Counted from the first letter of the stretch, positions 1 to 5,455 are shown. The stretch is 5,455 nucleotides of DNA from Verrucomicrobiia bacterium (GCA_017880715.1 JADGRT010000232.1:1-5455); one strand, 5' to 3'. The notes: generated from the sequence alone by a model not told the origin. Program-made: numbers and translations.

Positions 1-1446
1 TGGGACTGGCGTCCAGCCATCGTTCCCTTGCCCGGCAGCACCAACTCCGCCCGAAAGTGCCTCACGCTCTCGGGAAAAAGCGCCGTGCTCAAGGCGTCCC
101 CTTCGCATCCGGTAGCGCTGCGGCCACAAACCCGTTACGTCGTTTCTGGCAATATCCTGACGGATGACCGAGCCAGTTTGCGCCTCGCCGTCCAGCATGC
201 ACAATCGCGCCCGCTTGCTTCCTCCTCCCCGGGAACCTGGACAACGTTCCGGCATGAATTGGAAACGGCGCCTGACGAGTTCTGGCTGGCGGACATGAGC
301 TTTAAGCTGGAGGGTGATGGCGCGGCCTGGCTCAGCGATCTCTCGCTGCAAGAAGCCGGCGGCGGCCCGGAACTGCTTTGGGAAGCGGACGTCAACCGCC
401 CCGTCCGCGGGTTTTACAATCCGGTGGATTGTTTCATGCTGGATGAAATCCTGTCCGCAGCGGAACAACGTGGCCTGTATCTTCAGCTATGCCTGATGAC
501 GCGCGATCTTTACCTGAGCGCCCTCAAAGATCCGGCTAGTTTGGAATATGCGCAGGCCATCAAGGACGCCCGCAATTTCCTGCGCTATGCCGTGGCCCGC
601 TGGGGGTACTCGACCAGCCTGGCTGCCTGGGAGTATTTCAACGAAATGGATCCCGGGCTGCCCACGGATCGTTTTTACACCGAGCTGGGGAATTATCTTG
701 AACAGGTGGATGGGGTTCACCACCTGCGCACCACGAGCACCTGGGGACCTTCGCCCAAGGATTGTCGGCATGCCAAACTCGACCTGGCCGATGTCCATTT
801 CTACCTGCGCCCCTCGGACCAAGACCGATTGCCCAATGAAGTGGAAGCGGTGCTGGATCGTGCCCGGTTCCTGCGTGAACAGGCCCCCGGCAAACCCGCG
901 CATCTCGGCGAGTTCGGCCTGGCCAACGAAAAGTGGCAGCCCACCCAGGAGATGCAACAAAGCCGCGAACTCGTCGAGGTACATAATGCCTTATGGGCCT
1001 CCGCTCTGTCGGGAACCACGGGCACCGCCTTGTTTTGGTGGTGGGAACGGATGGATCAACGCAACGTTTACCCTCTCTACCGCCCGCTAAGCGCCTTTCT
1101 GGCAGATGTGCCTTGGACCGGTGGCGCGCTGCAATCCCTCACCGCCACTGTTCCGAATGAAACCTTTCGGGTCATCGGGCTGCGTGAACGGGAACGCGCT
1201 TGGGTCTGGGTGTTCGATCCGCGCGCTGCCTGGAAGGAAATCGTCATCGTTCAACGCACGCCGCCCGAGGAAAAGGACGCCAGGCTGGTTCTAACGGATT
1301 GGCCGGTCGGACCCTGCCGGGTCCAGTGGTGGGATACGAGCCAGGGAACCGTCCTCCGCGAAGAACAAACGACCGGCGCTAACGGCGCGCTTTCCCTAAC
1401 CATACCGGCCTTCACGCGTGACATCGCCTGCAAAATTTCACGCTGA
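1..1446 (+). CDS. Clan GH-A glycoside hydrolase with jelly-roll module (5'-truncated by window)
   Basis: The reading frame is open from base 1 and stops at TGA 1444-1446, so the true start lies upstream; the TTG at 28 is not a convincing start. Numbering residues from base 1, about 25-118 resemble a beta-sandwich carbohydrate-binding module, ending in a motif like WLSDLSL. Residues about 125-370 resemble a clan GH-A TIM barrel. The likely acid/base Glu is in WEYFNEMD (Glu codon 643-645) and the likely nucleophile is in HLGEFGLA (Glu codon 910-912). RYAVARWGYS before the first and FWWWER after the second are typical of GH5-like enzymes. The last ~100 residues form a beta-rich C-terminal domain with VQWWDTSQGTV and FTRDIACKI, seen in many such hydrolases. 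The protein probably cleaves polysaccharide outside the cytoplasm, but the signal peptide would be off-window and the substrate cannot be read. Clan assignment is fairly sure; the GH family number is not. Confidence 0.8.
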   Translation, partial: WDWRPAIVPLPGSTNSARKCLTLSGKSAVLKASPSHPVALRPQTRYVVSGNILTDDRASLRLAVQHAQSRPLASSSPGTWTTFRHELETAPDEFWLADMSFKLEGDGAAWLSDLSLQEAGGGPELLWEADVNRPVRGFYNPVDCFMLDEILSAAEQRGLYLQLCLMTRDLYLSALKDPASLEYAQAIKDARNFLRYAVARWGYSTSLAAWEYFNEMDPGLPTDRFYTELGNYLEQVDGVHHLRTTSTWGPSPKDCRHAKLDLADVHFYLRPSDQDRLPNEVEAVLDRARFLREQAPGKPAHLGEFGLANEKWQPTQEMQQSRELVEVHNALWASALSGTTGTALFWWWERMDQRNVYPLYRPLSAFLADVPWTGGALQSLTATVPNETFRVIGLRERERAWVWVFDPRAAWKEIVIVQRTPPEEKDARLVLTDWPVGPCRVQWWDTSQGTVLREEQTTGANGALSLTIPAFTRDIACKISR

Positions 1447-1466
1447 GCCGGAATTGCCCCAGCAAG

Positions 1467-1594
1467 GCCTAGCAGGCCGTTAATAAAGTAGGAGACGACG
1501 TGAGGAGTCTCTAAATAAATCCGCGTTTCCGAAGCAATTTGAGCCTCGTTACCTCGTCTCCTACAAAAAATGGTTTTTAAACGCGCTGCTAGGC
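1467..1594. repeat. Nested imperfect palindrome, REP/MITE-like, between convergent genes
   Basis: Two nested inverted repeats fill the gap between the glycosidase stop and the nitroreductase stop. The inner arms 1488-1511 and 1541-1564 pair at 20 of 24 positions, starting with an unbroken 11-bp block GTAGGAGACGA, around a 29-nt loop. The outer arms 1467-1487 and 1574-1594 pair at 17 of 21, with CCTAGCAG at the tips; a 9-nt unpaired spacer lies only on the right (1565-1573). The element sits 20 nt from one stop codon and 10 nt from the other. There is no transposase, and I see no clear target-site duplication. Read on the minus strand, the inner stem is followed by TTTATTAA, so it could act as a terminator for the nitroreductase transcript; on the plus strand no T-run follows directly. 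The arm sequence resembles a dispersed repeat I associate with Verrucomicrobiota, from memory only. The fold is seen directly; its mobile origin is inferred. Confidence 0.75.
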
Positions 1595-1604
1595 TGATTC
1601 AAGT

Positions 1605-2249
1605 TTACTTGGGCAAGCCGACGGCCTGCGCGACCACGATACGCTGATCGGGTCGCAGGTTGATCGCTTTGGCCAGCGGTGCGCGGTCGAGTTCGTGCAC
1701 CACCGCGGCCAGTCCTGACGAAGCGCAATAGAGGTAAACGTTCTGCACAATGCAGCCGGTATCGACACCCGCATAAAGATCGCGCAGCTCAGGCCCCACC
1801 TTGGGCATCCGGGCGAAATCGGAAATATATACCAGTTGAACGGGCGCCACTTTGCCAAAGGGCTGGCCGCTGGTCAGTAGGCGGACGTCCTGATTGACAA
1901 CCTTTTTTAACCGGTGCGGTTTGGCCTCATAGACATATAGACCTTCCGCCATGGCCACATAGATGTCCACGTCTTGGTTATTCTGCGCCGAGGGTGCGGT
2001 GCGATGATCGATTTCCGGACGATTCATGCCAAACGCCGCCCAGAGCAGGTCGGACATCTGCTGGTCACTGAGGGCATCGGACTTGAAGTCACGGATCGAG
2101 CGCCGCTCCTTAAGGGCTTGCATCAAGGGTTTGCCCCCGCTCATTTGGGGCGCCGGCAAAGCCTTGCTTCCCAGATCCTGTGCCAACGCCATGACGCCGC
2201 TCGCGGTTAACGCCAGCAGCCCGTACATAAAACGTGAGGTAGTATTCAT
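1605..2249 (-). CDS. Exported nitroreductase-family protein, SagB/ThcOx type
   Basis: A 214-residue protein, probably an FMN-dependent oxidoreductase. Residues 1-23 form a Sec-type signal peptide with a hydrophobic stretch about 9-22 and a likely cut after ALA-23, so it should act in the periplasm. The mature part begins with a PAPQMSGGKPLMQAL segment, then RRSIRDF (49-55), the usual N-terminal FMN-phosphate motif of nitroreductases. RTAPSAQN (83-90) matches the cofactor-binding loop of SagB-type dehydrogenases. DTGCIVQNVYL (163-173) and a C-terminal AVGLPK complete the fold; the length is normal for this compact exported form. The ATG at 2249 is preferred over an in-frame TTG at 2261 because it starts the signal peptide cleanly; no Shine-Dalgarno is evident. 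Its ATG overlaps the stop of a possible small ORF (ATGA). It is the last gene of a co-directional run after lptE. The natural substrate cannot be told from sequence. Confidence 0.85.
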   Translation of the reverse strand: MNTTSRFMYGLLALTASGVMALAQDLGSKALPAPQMSGGKPLMQALKERRSIRDFKSDALSDQQMSDLLWAAFGMNRPEIDHRTAPSAQNNQDVDIYVAMAEGLYVYEAKPHRLKKVVNQDVRLLTSGQPFGKVAPVQLVYISDFARMPKVGPELRDLYAGVDTGCIVQNVYLYCASSGLAAVVHELDRAPLAKAINLRPDQRIVVAQAVGLPK

Positions 2250-2377
2250 CGGTCTAAACAACTTGGTTCGTGGTTCGAGGGAGATACCAACAGAAAACCC
2301 CGGTTTTCGTCAAAGAAAAACTCGCGCTGCTTGAGCCGCGTGGTGTTGTTATTGCGGAACTCATCCAGCTGGGCCAG
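2246..2377 (-). CDS. Possible 43-residue small ORF between lptE and nitroreductase
   Basis: This minus-strand frame is open between two TGA codons and has no ATG, GTG or upstream TTG. A CTG at 2377-2375 is preceded by GAGG with a 7-nt gap, so a CTG start is possible. The 20 codons from 2380 to 2321 have about 65, 30 and 90 percent G+C at codon positions 1, 2 and 3, the pattern expected of real coding DNA in a GC-rich genome; the rest of the frame does not show it. The product would be charged and soluble, running AQLDEFRNNNTTRLKQRE and then FFFDENRGFLLVSP. Its TGA overlaps the nitroreductase ATG in an ATGA arrangement, as in coupled genes. I do not recognise the protein. It may instead be the remnant of a longer gene that has lost its start or frame. 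Confidence 0.33.
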   Translation of the reverse strand: MAQLDEFRNNNTTRLKQREFFFDENRGFLLVSPSNHEPSCLDR

Positions 2378-2447
2378 GAGATACCCTCAAAAGGCAGCAA
2401 CGTGCGGGGGGTGCGGCAGCCGGAGCACGAGTTTGCAGCTTTAGCTT
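2250..2447. other. 198-bp gap between lptE and nitroreductase genes
   Basis: Besides the possible small ORF, this gap holds a dyad GAAAACCCCGGTTTTC at 2293-2308 (7-bp arms, 2-nt centre) and a twice-repeated heptamer TGGTTCG at 2264-2277 (CGAACCA on the minus strand). No convincing terminator with a T-run follows lptE, so read-through into the nitroreductase is possible. The stretch 2378-2447 is C/G-rich and shows nothing recognisable. Confidence 0.5.
2284..2313 (-). promoter_or_regulatory. Putative promoter for the nitroreductase gene
   Basis: On the minus strand TTGACG (2313-2308) matches the -35 consensus at 5 of 6 positions. It is followed after 18 nt by TGGTAT (2289-2284), a weak -10 with 3 of 6 matches. 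The dyad at 2293-2308 fills most of the spacer and touches the last base of the -35, where an operator could sit. The site also lies inside the possible small ORF, so the two readings compete. Weak evidence. Confidence 0.25.
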
Positions 2448-2960
2448 TTACCACTGGCCATCGACCAGCAGGCTGGTGGCGTTCCGGGCGAGATTCTCGG
2501 CCATCAGGGGGATGGCTTGGCGCTCCGTGCTGGACAGGTTGGAACCGGCGCGAATGGTGGTGCGGCCAGTGATTTCGCGATCCAGCAACACTTTGCCGGT
2601 GCCGCGTTCCTTGGCCACGATTCGAGCAATGATTTTAAGGCTGTAATCCCGCACCGTAAGAATATCGCCGGGCTGGTAACTCAGGCCCGCCCGTTCAAAT
2701 CGGACAATGGTGCCGTTGACGACAATCTCGCCGTCGTCCTGGGTGGCGAGTCGATAGGTTCCGTCCTGCTGGAGTTGTTTGCGCAGGGCGGAGCTGACCG
2801 CTTCGATCAGTCGCGGCTCGATGGTATGATTCTGAAACAGGTTGACCTGAATCGATTTGGCGCCCGCCGGCAGGCCATTCGTGGGGCCCATTTTATATCC
2901 GGCGCACCCGCAGAAAAGGCCCAGCAGCAGACTGACTCCCATGGACCACAGGCAACGCAT
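2448..2960 (-). CDS. lptE: LPS-assembly lipoprotein LptE
   Basis: A 170-residue lipoprotein of the LptE family, which plugs the LptD barrel and helps deliver lipopolysaccharide to the outer leaflet of the outer membrane. The N-terminus has a short hydrophobic signal (about 5-17) and a lipidation site at Cys19 in LFCGCAGY; the -3 residue is Phe, a slightly unusual lipobox. After it come GCAGYKMGP, then SIQVNLFQN and EPRLIEAVSSALRKQLQQDG (37-67), the beta-strand/helix pattern of LptE. GEIVVNGTI, LTVRDYSLKI and GKVLLDREITG are strands of the second half. The C-terminal helix holds SSTERQAIPLMAENLA (143-158), a conserved LptE-type motif. The ATG follows the TGA of the BamD-like gene after a single base, so translation is probably coupled; there is no clear Shine-Dalgarno. 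The assignment rests on recognising the family and on the bamD-lptE order seen in Verrucomicrobiota. Confidence 0.85.
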   Translation of the reverse strand: MRCLWSMGVSLLLGLFCGCAGYKMGPTNGLPAGAKSIQVNLFQNHTIEPRLIEAVSSALRKQLQQDGTYRLATQDDGEIVVNGTIVRFERAGLSYQPGDILTVRDYSLKIIARIVAKERGTGKVLLDREITGRTTIRAGSNLSSTERQAIPLMAENLARNATSLLVDGQW

Positions 2961-2961
2961 G

Positions 2962-3951
2962 TCACTTCGGGGTGGAGGATGAGCTGGCGCGGCCTTTCAG
3001 AGCGTCAATTCGTTTTTTTGCCTGGTCCGCGTAGGGCGAGTTGGGATCCTTGAGCAATACTTCGTTGTAATAAATCAGAGCGCCGTTCCAGCGTTTGTAG
3101 CGCTCGTAGAACCGGGCGATTTGGAAGCTGCCGCGCGCCTGCTCAGTCCTCAGGCTGCCGATCAGTTTCTGCGTTTCCGGCACCCGCCCGTCATCCGGAT
3201 AAAGGGCCGCAAAGTCCGCAAAGGTGCCGATGGCCTTGCCGGCGACGCTTTGGTCGTATTCGGAGGTTTTAGCCTCTTTGTTGTAGGCCAAGCCGGCCCG
3301 GTAGATGGCGTCGGAGGCCACTTTTTTCTGATCGTGATAGCGGTCGGCGGCCTTCTCGTAAGCCTTCACCGCCTTGGGGTAATCCTTCTGTTTTTCCCGG
3401 GCGGCCCCAACGCTCATTTGCGCCGGCGGCCCCACCGCGCTGAACGGACCATTCTTGATGATCTTCTCGTACATGTCGCAGGTCTTGTCCATGGACGGAA
3501 ACACGGGGATATATCCCCAAAGTTTGAACCATTGGCCCCCTAGAAAACGATTGGCGATGATGAACTGGCGCTCCAACACCTCCTGGAAATTTTCCACCTT
3601 GGGGTATTTTTCGAGTAGTTTTTGGTATTCCTTGAAGGCGCGTTCATCCATTTTGCGCTCCTCGTAGCACCGGCCGAGCAGGTACTGAGCCTTGGGGGCG
3701 TAATCCGAAAAAGGCCACTTCTTGACCACGTACCGCGCCGCCTTCAGGGTGGTGCCATATTCCTTTTTGTCGAAGGCCTCCTGGGCGACGTCCAACTGGT
3801 CTTTGGCGCGGGCGCGCTCCCACTTGGCGCCGCCGACCGATTCATAGGTCCAACCTTCCCCGGTGCGATAAATCAGCGGGGCGGGGCAGCGGTACGGGAA
3901 CACCAGCACACCCACCATTACGATCGCCAGACGAATAAGCCATCGATTCAT
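2962..3951 (-). CDS. bamD: BamD-like outer-membrane assembly TPR protein
   Basis: A 329-residue exported tetratricopeptide protein resembling BamD/YfiO, the part of the BAM complex that helps insert beta-barrel proteins into the outer membrane. Residues 1-20 are a signal/anchor segment with Arg and then hydrophobic residues. The mature part opens with PAPLIYRTGEGWTYE, typical of verrucomicrobial relatives. TPR-like helix pairs lie at about 51-82, 84-117, 175-207, 213-252 and 272-311, with signatures such as AFKEYQKLLEKYP and ALIYYNEVLLKDPNSPYADQA. A segment around 120-156 (ANRFLGGQWFKLWGYIPVFPS) interrupts the repeats, as I recall for this subgroup. It is longer than E. coli BamD (about 245 residues). 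The only early Cys (22) sits in YRCPAP and does not fit a lipobox, so lipid anchoring is doubtful. It overlaps nothing and leads into lptE after 1 nt. It could be a TPR protein of related but different role. Confidence 0.78.
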   Translation of the reverse strand: MNRWLIRLAIVMVGVLVFPYRCPAPLIYRTGEGWTYESVGGAKWERARAKDQLDVAQEAFDKKEYGTTLKAARYVVKKWPFSDYAPKAQYLLGRCYEERKMDERAFKEYQKLLEKYPKVENFQEVLERQFIIANRFLGGQWFKLWGYIPVFPSMDKTCDMYEKIIKNGPFSAVGPPAQMSVGAAREKQKDYPKAVKAYEKAADRYHDQKKVASDAIYRAGLAYNKEAKTSEYDQSVAGKAIGTFADFAALYPDDGRVPETQKLIGSLRTEQARGSFQIARFYERYKRWNGALIYYNEVLLKDPNSPYADQAKKRIDALKGRASSSSTPK

Positions 3952-3959
3952 GATCGCAG

Positions 3960-3988
3960 ACCGTAGCGAAGCAACGTTTTTAAGTCAA
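3960..3988 (-). promoter_or_regulatory. Putative promoter for the bamD-lptE pair
   Basis: On the minus strand TTGACT (3988-3983) matches the -35 consensus at 5 of 6 positions. TACGGT (3965-3960) follows after exactly 17 nt but matches a -10 at only 3 of 6. Transcription would start about two bases before the ATG at 3951, giving a nearly leaderless message, which fits the lack of a Shine-Dalgarno there. A short dyad TTCGCAGGCGAA at 4009-4020, directly after the upstream stop codon, has only a 2-nt loop and is too small to call a terminator. Confidence 0.3.
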
Positions 3989-4020
3989 GGAAGGGCATTT
4001 GACGGAAATTCGCAGGCGAA

Positions 4021-4401
4021 TCAAATATGCCTGGAATCCCCTTCGTCCTTGCGGGTGTAACCGGTTTCCTGGCGCTGAAAATTGACGGCATTCTTTTTTA
4101 GATAGGCCTGATAGACATCGTCGGCGCTCATCCCCAGCACCTGGGCGGCGCTTATCAGAAAGTGAAAGAGATCGACGACTTCAACCCGCGCGTTCTGCTC
4201 GTCGAATTTCTGGTATTTGGCCCACCATTTCCACGGGACGCTGTCGGTCAGTTCGGCGATCTCCTGGGTCATGGCGCGGCAGTAATTGAGCAGCCAACGG
4301 GTTTTTTCCTCATCGGACATGCCGCTGGTTTTGACCCCGATGCGCTCGTTCAGGGACTGCTGCATGCGAAACATATCCCGCATTTGATCTGGTTGTTCCA
4401 T
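4021..4401 (-). CDS. All-alpha dUTPase / MazG-like NTP pyrophosphohydrolase
   Basis: A 126-residue all-helical protein of the dimeric dUTPase/MazG superfamily, which cleaves dUTP (or a related nucleotide) to the monophosphate and pyrophosphate and so keeps uracil out of DNA. Two metal-binding acidic motifs are visible: ExxE in QEIAEL (Glu47, Glu50) and ExxD in EVVDLFHFLIS (Glu74, Asp77). Between them lies DSVPWKWWAKYQKFDEQN, with the Trp-rich segment typical of dUTPase_2-type proteins; KKNAVNFQRQ (102-111) is the C-terminal conserved block. The family is cytoplasmic. The ATG at 4401 is chosen because AAGGA stands 7 nt before it and MEQPDQMRDMFRMQQSLNERIG is a family-like N-terminus; the frame stays open to 4650 but there crosses the neighbouring gene's signal peptide. 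It lies 69 bp ahead of the BamD-like gene on the same strand and may be cotranscribed. The exact nucleotide substrate is not proven. Confidence 0.82.
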   Translation of the reverse strand: MEQPDQMRDMFRMQQSLNERIGVKTSGMSDEEKTRWLLNYCRAMTQEIAELTDSVPWKWWAKYQKFDEQNARVEVVDLFHFLISAAQVLGMSADDVYQAYLKKNAVNFQRQETGYTRKDEGDSRHI

Positions 4402-4408
4402 GCCGCCA

Positions 4409-4413
4409 TCCTT
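4409..4413 (-). promoter_or_regulatory. Shine-Dalgarno site that sets the dUTPase-like start
   Basis: AAGGA on the minus strand stands 7 nt before the ATG at 4401. It is the clearest ribosome-binding site in the window and supports this start over longer readings of the same frame. Confidence 0.6.
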
Positions 4414-4491
4414 CCCGGGCCGACCGAGCCGTGGCAAGCAGGAAATGCGAGGGTTCAATCCAACCAGGGCGGCGCGGTCGCGGTTTTGGGC

Positions 4492-4520
4492 TGGATTGTT
4501 AGCCGGCGGGCCGGTATAAA
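4492..4520 (+). promoter_or_regulatory. Putative promoter for the PIG-L deacetylase gene
   Basis: TATAAA at 4515-4520 matches the -10 consensus at 5 of 6 positions. A weak -35, TGGATT, lies 17 nt upstream at 4492-4497. The -10 ends 7 nt before the ATG at 4528, so transcription would start at or one base before the A of the start codon. That predicts a leaderless message and explains the lack of a Shine-Dalgarno. A 6-bp inverted repeat GGCTGG/CCAGCC (4489-4494 and 4522-4527) flanks the promoter. Confidence 0.4.
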
Positions 4521-4527
4521 ACCAGCC

Positions 4528-5448
4528 ATGAAAACAAAACGATGGACTCGATTGGGTGGCTGGTTGGCGATCGCCCTGTTGGGTTTCCCCTGGTCTGGCG
4601 GACAAGCCGCCAATGACGGCAGCTTGCGAATCATTGTGTTCGGAGCGCATCCGGATGACTGCGAGCTAAAAGCGGGCGGGGTCGCGGCCCTCTGGGCGGC
4701 CCAAGGTCACAAAGTCAAGTTCGTCTCGACCACCACCGGGGATATCGGACACGCCACCGAGGCGGGCGGACCGCTGGCCAAACGCCGAACCGCTGAGGTC
4801 CAGCGAGCGGATAAGATCCTGGGCATCGAAACCGAGGTGCTGGACATTCATGACGGTGAATTAATGCCAACCCTGGAAAATCGCCGCACTTTCACCCGGC
4901 TGATCCGCGAATGGAAAGCCGACCTGGTCATGGGACCGCGTCCCTATGATTATCACCCGGATCACCGCTACACCGGCGTGCTCATGCAGGACGCCGCGTT
5001 CATGGTCACCGTCCCTTCGTTTTGTCCGGAGACGCCGCATCTGGCCAAGAACCCGGTTTTCCTATACCTGGCGGATGGTTTCCAGAAACCCTATCCGTTC
5101 AACCCCGCCGTCGTCGTTGCCATCGATCCGGTCTTCGACCAAAAATCCGAAGCGATCTGGCAACTGGAATCGCAAATCGAGAGTCTGTGGGTTAGCGGCA
5201 ACTTTGAACAGGTCGTGCCGGTGCCTAAGGAACCGGCGGCCCGGGAGACACGGCGGTTGGAGGTGCGGGATCGATTTGGAAAACGTTACGCCGGCACGGC
5301 CACTCAGTATCGCCCGCTCCTGGTCAAGTTCTATGGCGAAGAAAAGGGCCGCGCGGTGAAGTATGCCGAGGCCTTTGAAATATGCGAATACGGTCGCCAG
5401 CCATCGGCCGAGGAGCTCAAACAGTTATTCCCGTTCTTCGGGCCCTAA
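4528..5448 (+). CDS. Secreted LmbE/PIG-L family deacetylase
   Basis: A 306-residue zinc-dependent hydrolase of the LmbE/PIG-L (GlcNAc-PI deacetylase, MshB) family, which removes the acetyl group from N-acetylglucosamine-type substrates. Residues 1-28 form a signal peptide: MKTKR, a hydrophobic core about 12-20, and a likely cut near GQAA (25-28). The mature domain starts with LRIIVFGAHPDDCELKAGG. His41 and Asp44 are the expected zinc ligands and Asp43 the general base. The third ligand is His146 in YDYHPDHRYTG. TTTGDIGH, RRTAEVQRADKILGIE and HDGEL are other family blocks. The C-terminal half, with AVVVAIDPVFDQKSEAIWQLESQ, fits the longer secreted PIG-L proteins common in Verrucomicrobiota and Planctomycetota. 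The ATG at 4528 is chosen for the signal peptide; the frame is open further upstream but only as antisense of the dUTPase-like gene. It is transcribed divergently from that gene. The substrate is unknown; mycothiol synthesis is unlikely for an exported enzyme. Confidence 0.88.
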   Translation: MKTKRWTRLGGWLAIALLGFPWSGGQAANDGSLRIIVFGAHPDDCELKAGGVAALWAAQGHKVKFVSTTTGDIGHATEAGGPLAKRRTAEVQRADKILGIETEVLDIHDGELMPTLENRRTFTRLIREWKADLVMGPRPYDYHPDHRYTGVLMQDAAFMVTVPSFCPETPHLAKNPVFLYLADGFQKPYPFNPAVVVAIDPVFDQKSEAIWQLESQIESLWVSGNFEQVVPVPKEPAARETRRLEVRDRFGKRYAGTATQYRPLLVKFYGEEKGRAVKYAEAFEICEYGRQPSAEELKQLFPFFGP

Positions 5449-5455
5449 AGCCATC

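Noticed and set aside
487..1090. Long open frames opposite and overlapping the glycosidase
   Set aside because: Shadow frames caused by GC-rich codon use; their products show no domain, whereas the glycosidase frame has catalytic motifs.
2254..2454. 66-codon minus-strand frame after lptE that contains a CxxC
   Set aside because: Composition is low-complexity Ser/Thr/Pro and its codon-position pattern is the wrong phase relative to the adjacent periodic frame; no recognisable motif.
2517..3966. Long plus-strand open frames across lptE and the BamD-like gene
   Set aside because: Antisense shadows of two recognisable genes, with no family features of their own.
4009..4020. Perfect dyad TTCGCAGGCGAA right after the dUTPase-like stop
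   Set aside because: Only 5-bp arms with a 2-nt loop and no T-run; too weak for a terminator and no match to an operator I know.
4162..4527. In-frame 122-codon upstream extension of the PIG-L deacetylase gene
   Set aside because: It runs antisense through the dUTPase-like gene, has no family similarity, and would bury the clear signal peptide beginning at the ATG at 4528.
4566..4575. GGCGATCGCC, containing a HIP1-like GCGATCGC octamer
   Set aside because: A single occurrence inside the deacetylase signal-peptide codons; expected by chance in GC-rich DNA.
4402..4650. Upstream extension of the dUTPase-like frame by 83 codons
   Set aside because: It crosses the divergent promoter and the signal-peptide region of the deacetylase gene; the ATG at 4401 has a good Shine-Dalgarno and a family-like N-terminus.

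Overview
The window reads as ordinary chromosome of a free-living Gram-negative bacterium, most likely a member of the Verrucomicrobiota (Limisphaerales/Pedosphaera-like). This rests on recognising the protein sequences: a verrucomicrobial-type BamD-like TPR protein directly followed by LptE, a secreted PIG-L deacetylase and a secreted clan GH-A glycosidase, together with GC-rich codon use and mostly weak or absent Shine-Dalgarno sequences. No database search was possible, so the taxonomic call is an inference.

Layout. Positions 1-1446 (+) hold the 3' part of a glycoside hydrolase gene whose start lies before the window. Positions 1447-1604 separate it from a convergent gene and are almost filled by a 128-bp nested inverted repeat (1467-1594) that looks like a dispersed palindromic (REP/MITE-type) element and may also end transcription. 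Positions 1605-4401 are a co-directional minus-strand run. Read in the direction of transcription it is: a small all-alpha dUTPase-like pyrophosphohydrolase (4401-4021), a BamD-like outer-membrane assembly TPR protein (3951-2962), the LPS-assembly lipoprotein LptE (2960-2448), a possible 43-codon small ORF (2377-2246) and an exported nitroreductase of the SagB/ThcOx type (2249-1605). A divergent 126-bp intergenic region (4402-4527) then leads into a plus-strand secreted LmbE/PIG-L-type deacetylase (4528-5448), complete to its stop.

How the genes fit together. BamD-like and LptE form a tightly coupled pair with 1 nt between stop and start, devoted to outer-membrane biogenesis: beta-barrel insertion and LPS export. 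The dUTPase-like gene is nucleotide-pool housekeeping and may share the transcript. The glycosidase and the PIG-L deacetylase both carry signs of export and probably act on polysaccharides or amino sugars outside the cytoplasm, but nothing shows that they form one pathway.

I see no CRISPR array, RNA gene, transposase, phage gene or defence system. The points most worth a second look are the nested palindrome at 1467-1594, a short stretch with strong codon periodicity downstream of lptE that no ordinary gene explains, the carbohydrate-binding-like module that seems to interrupt the glycosidase barrel, and the missing lipobox in the BamD-like protein.
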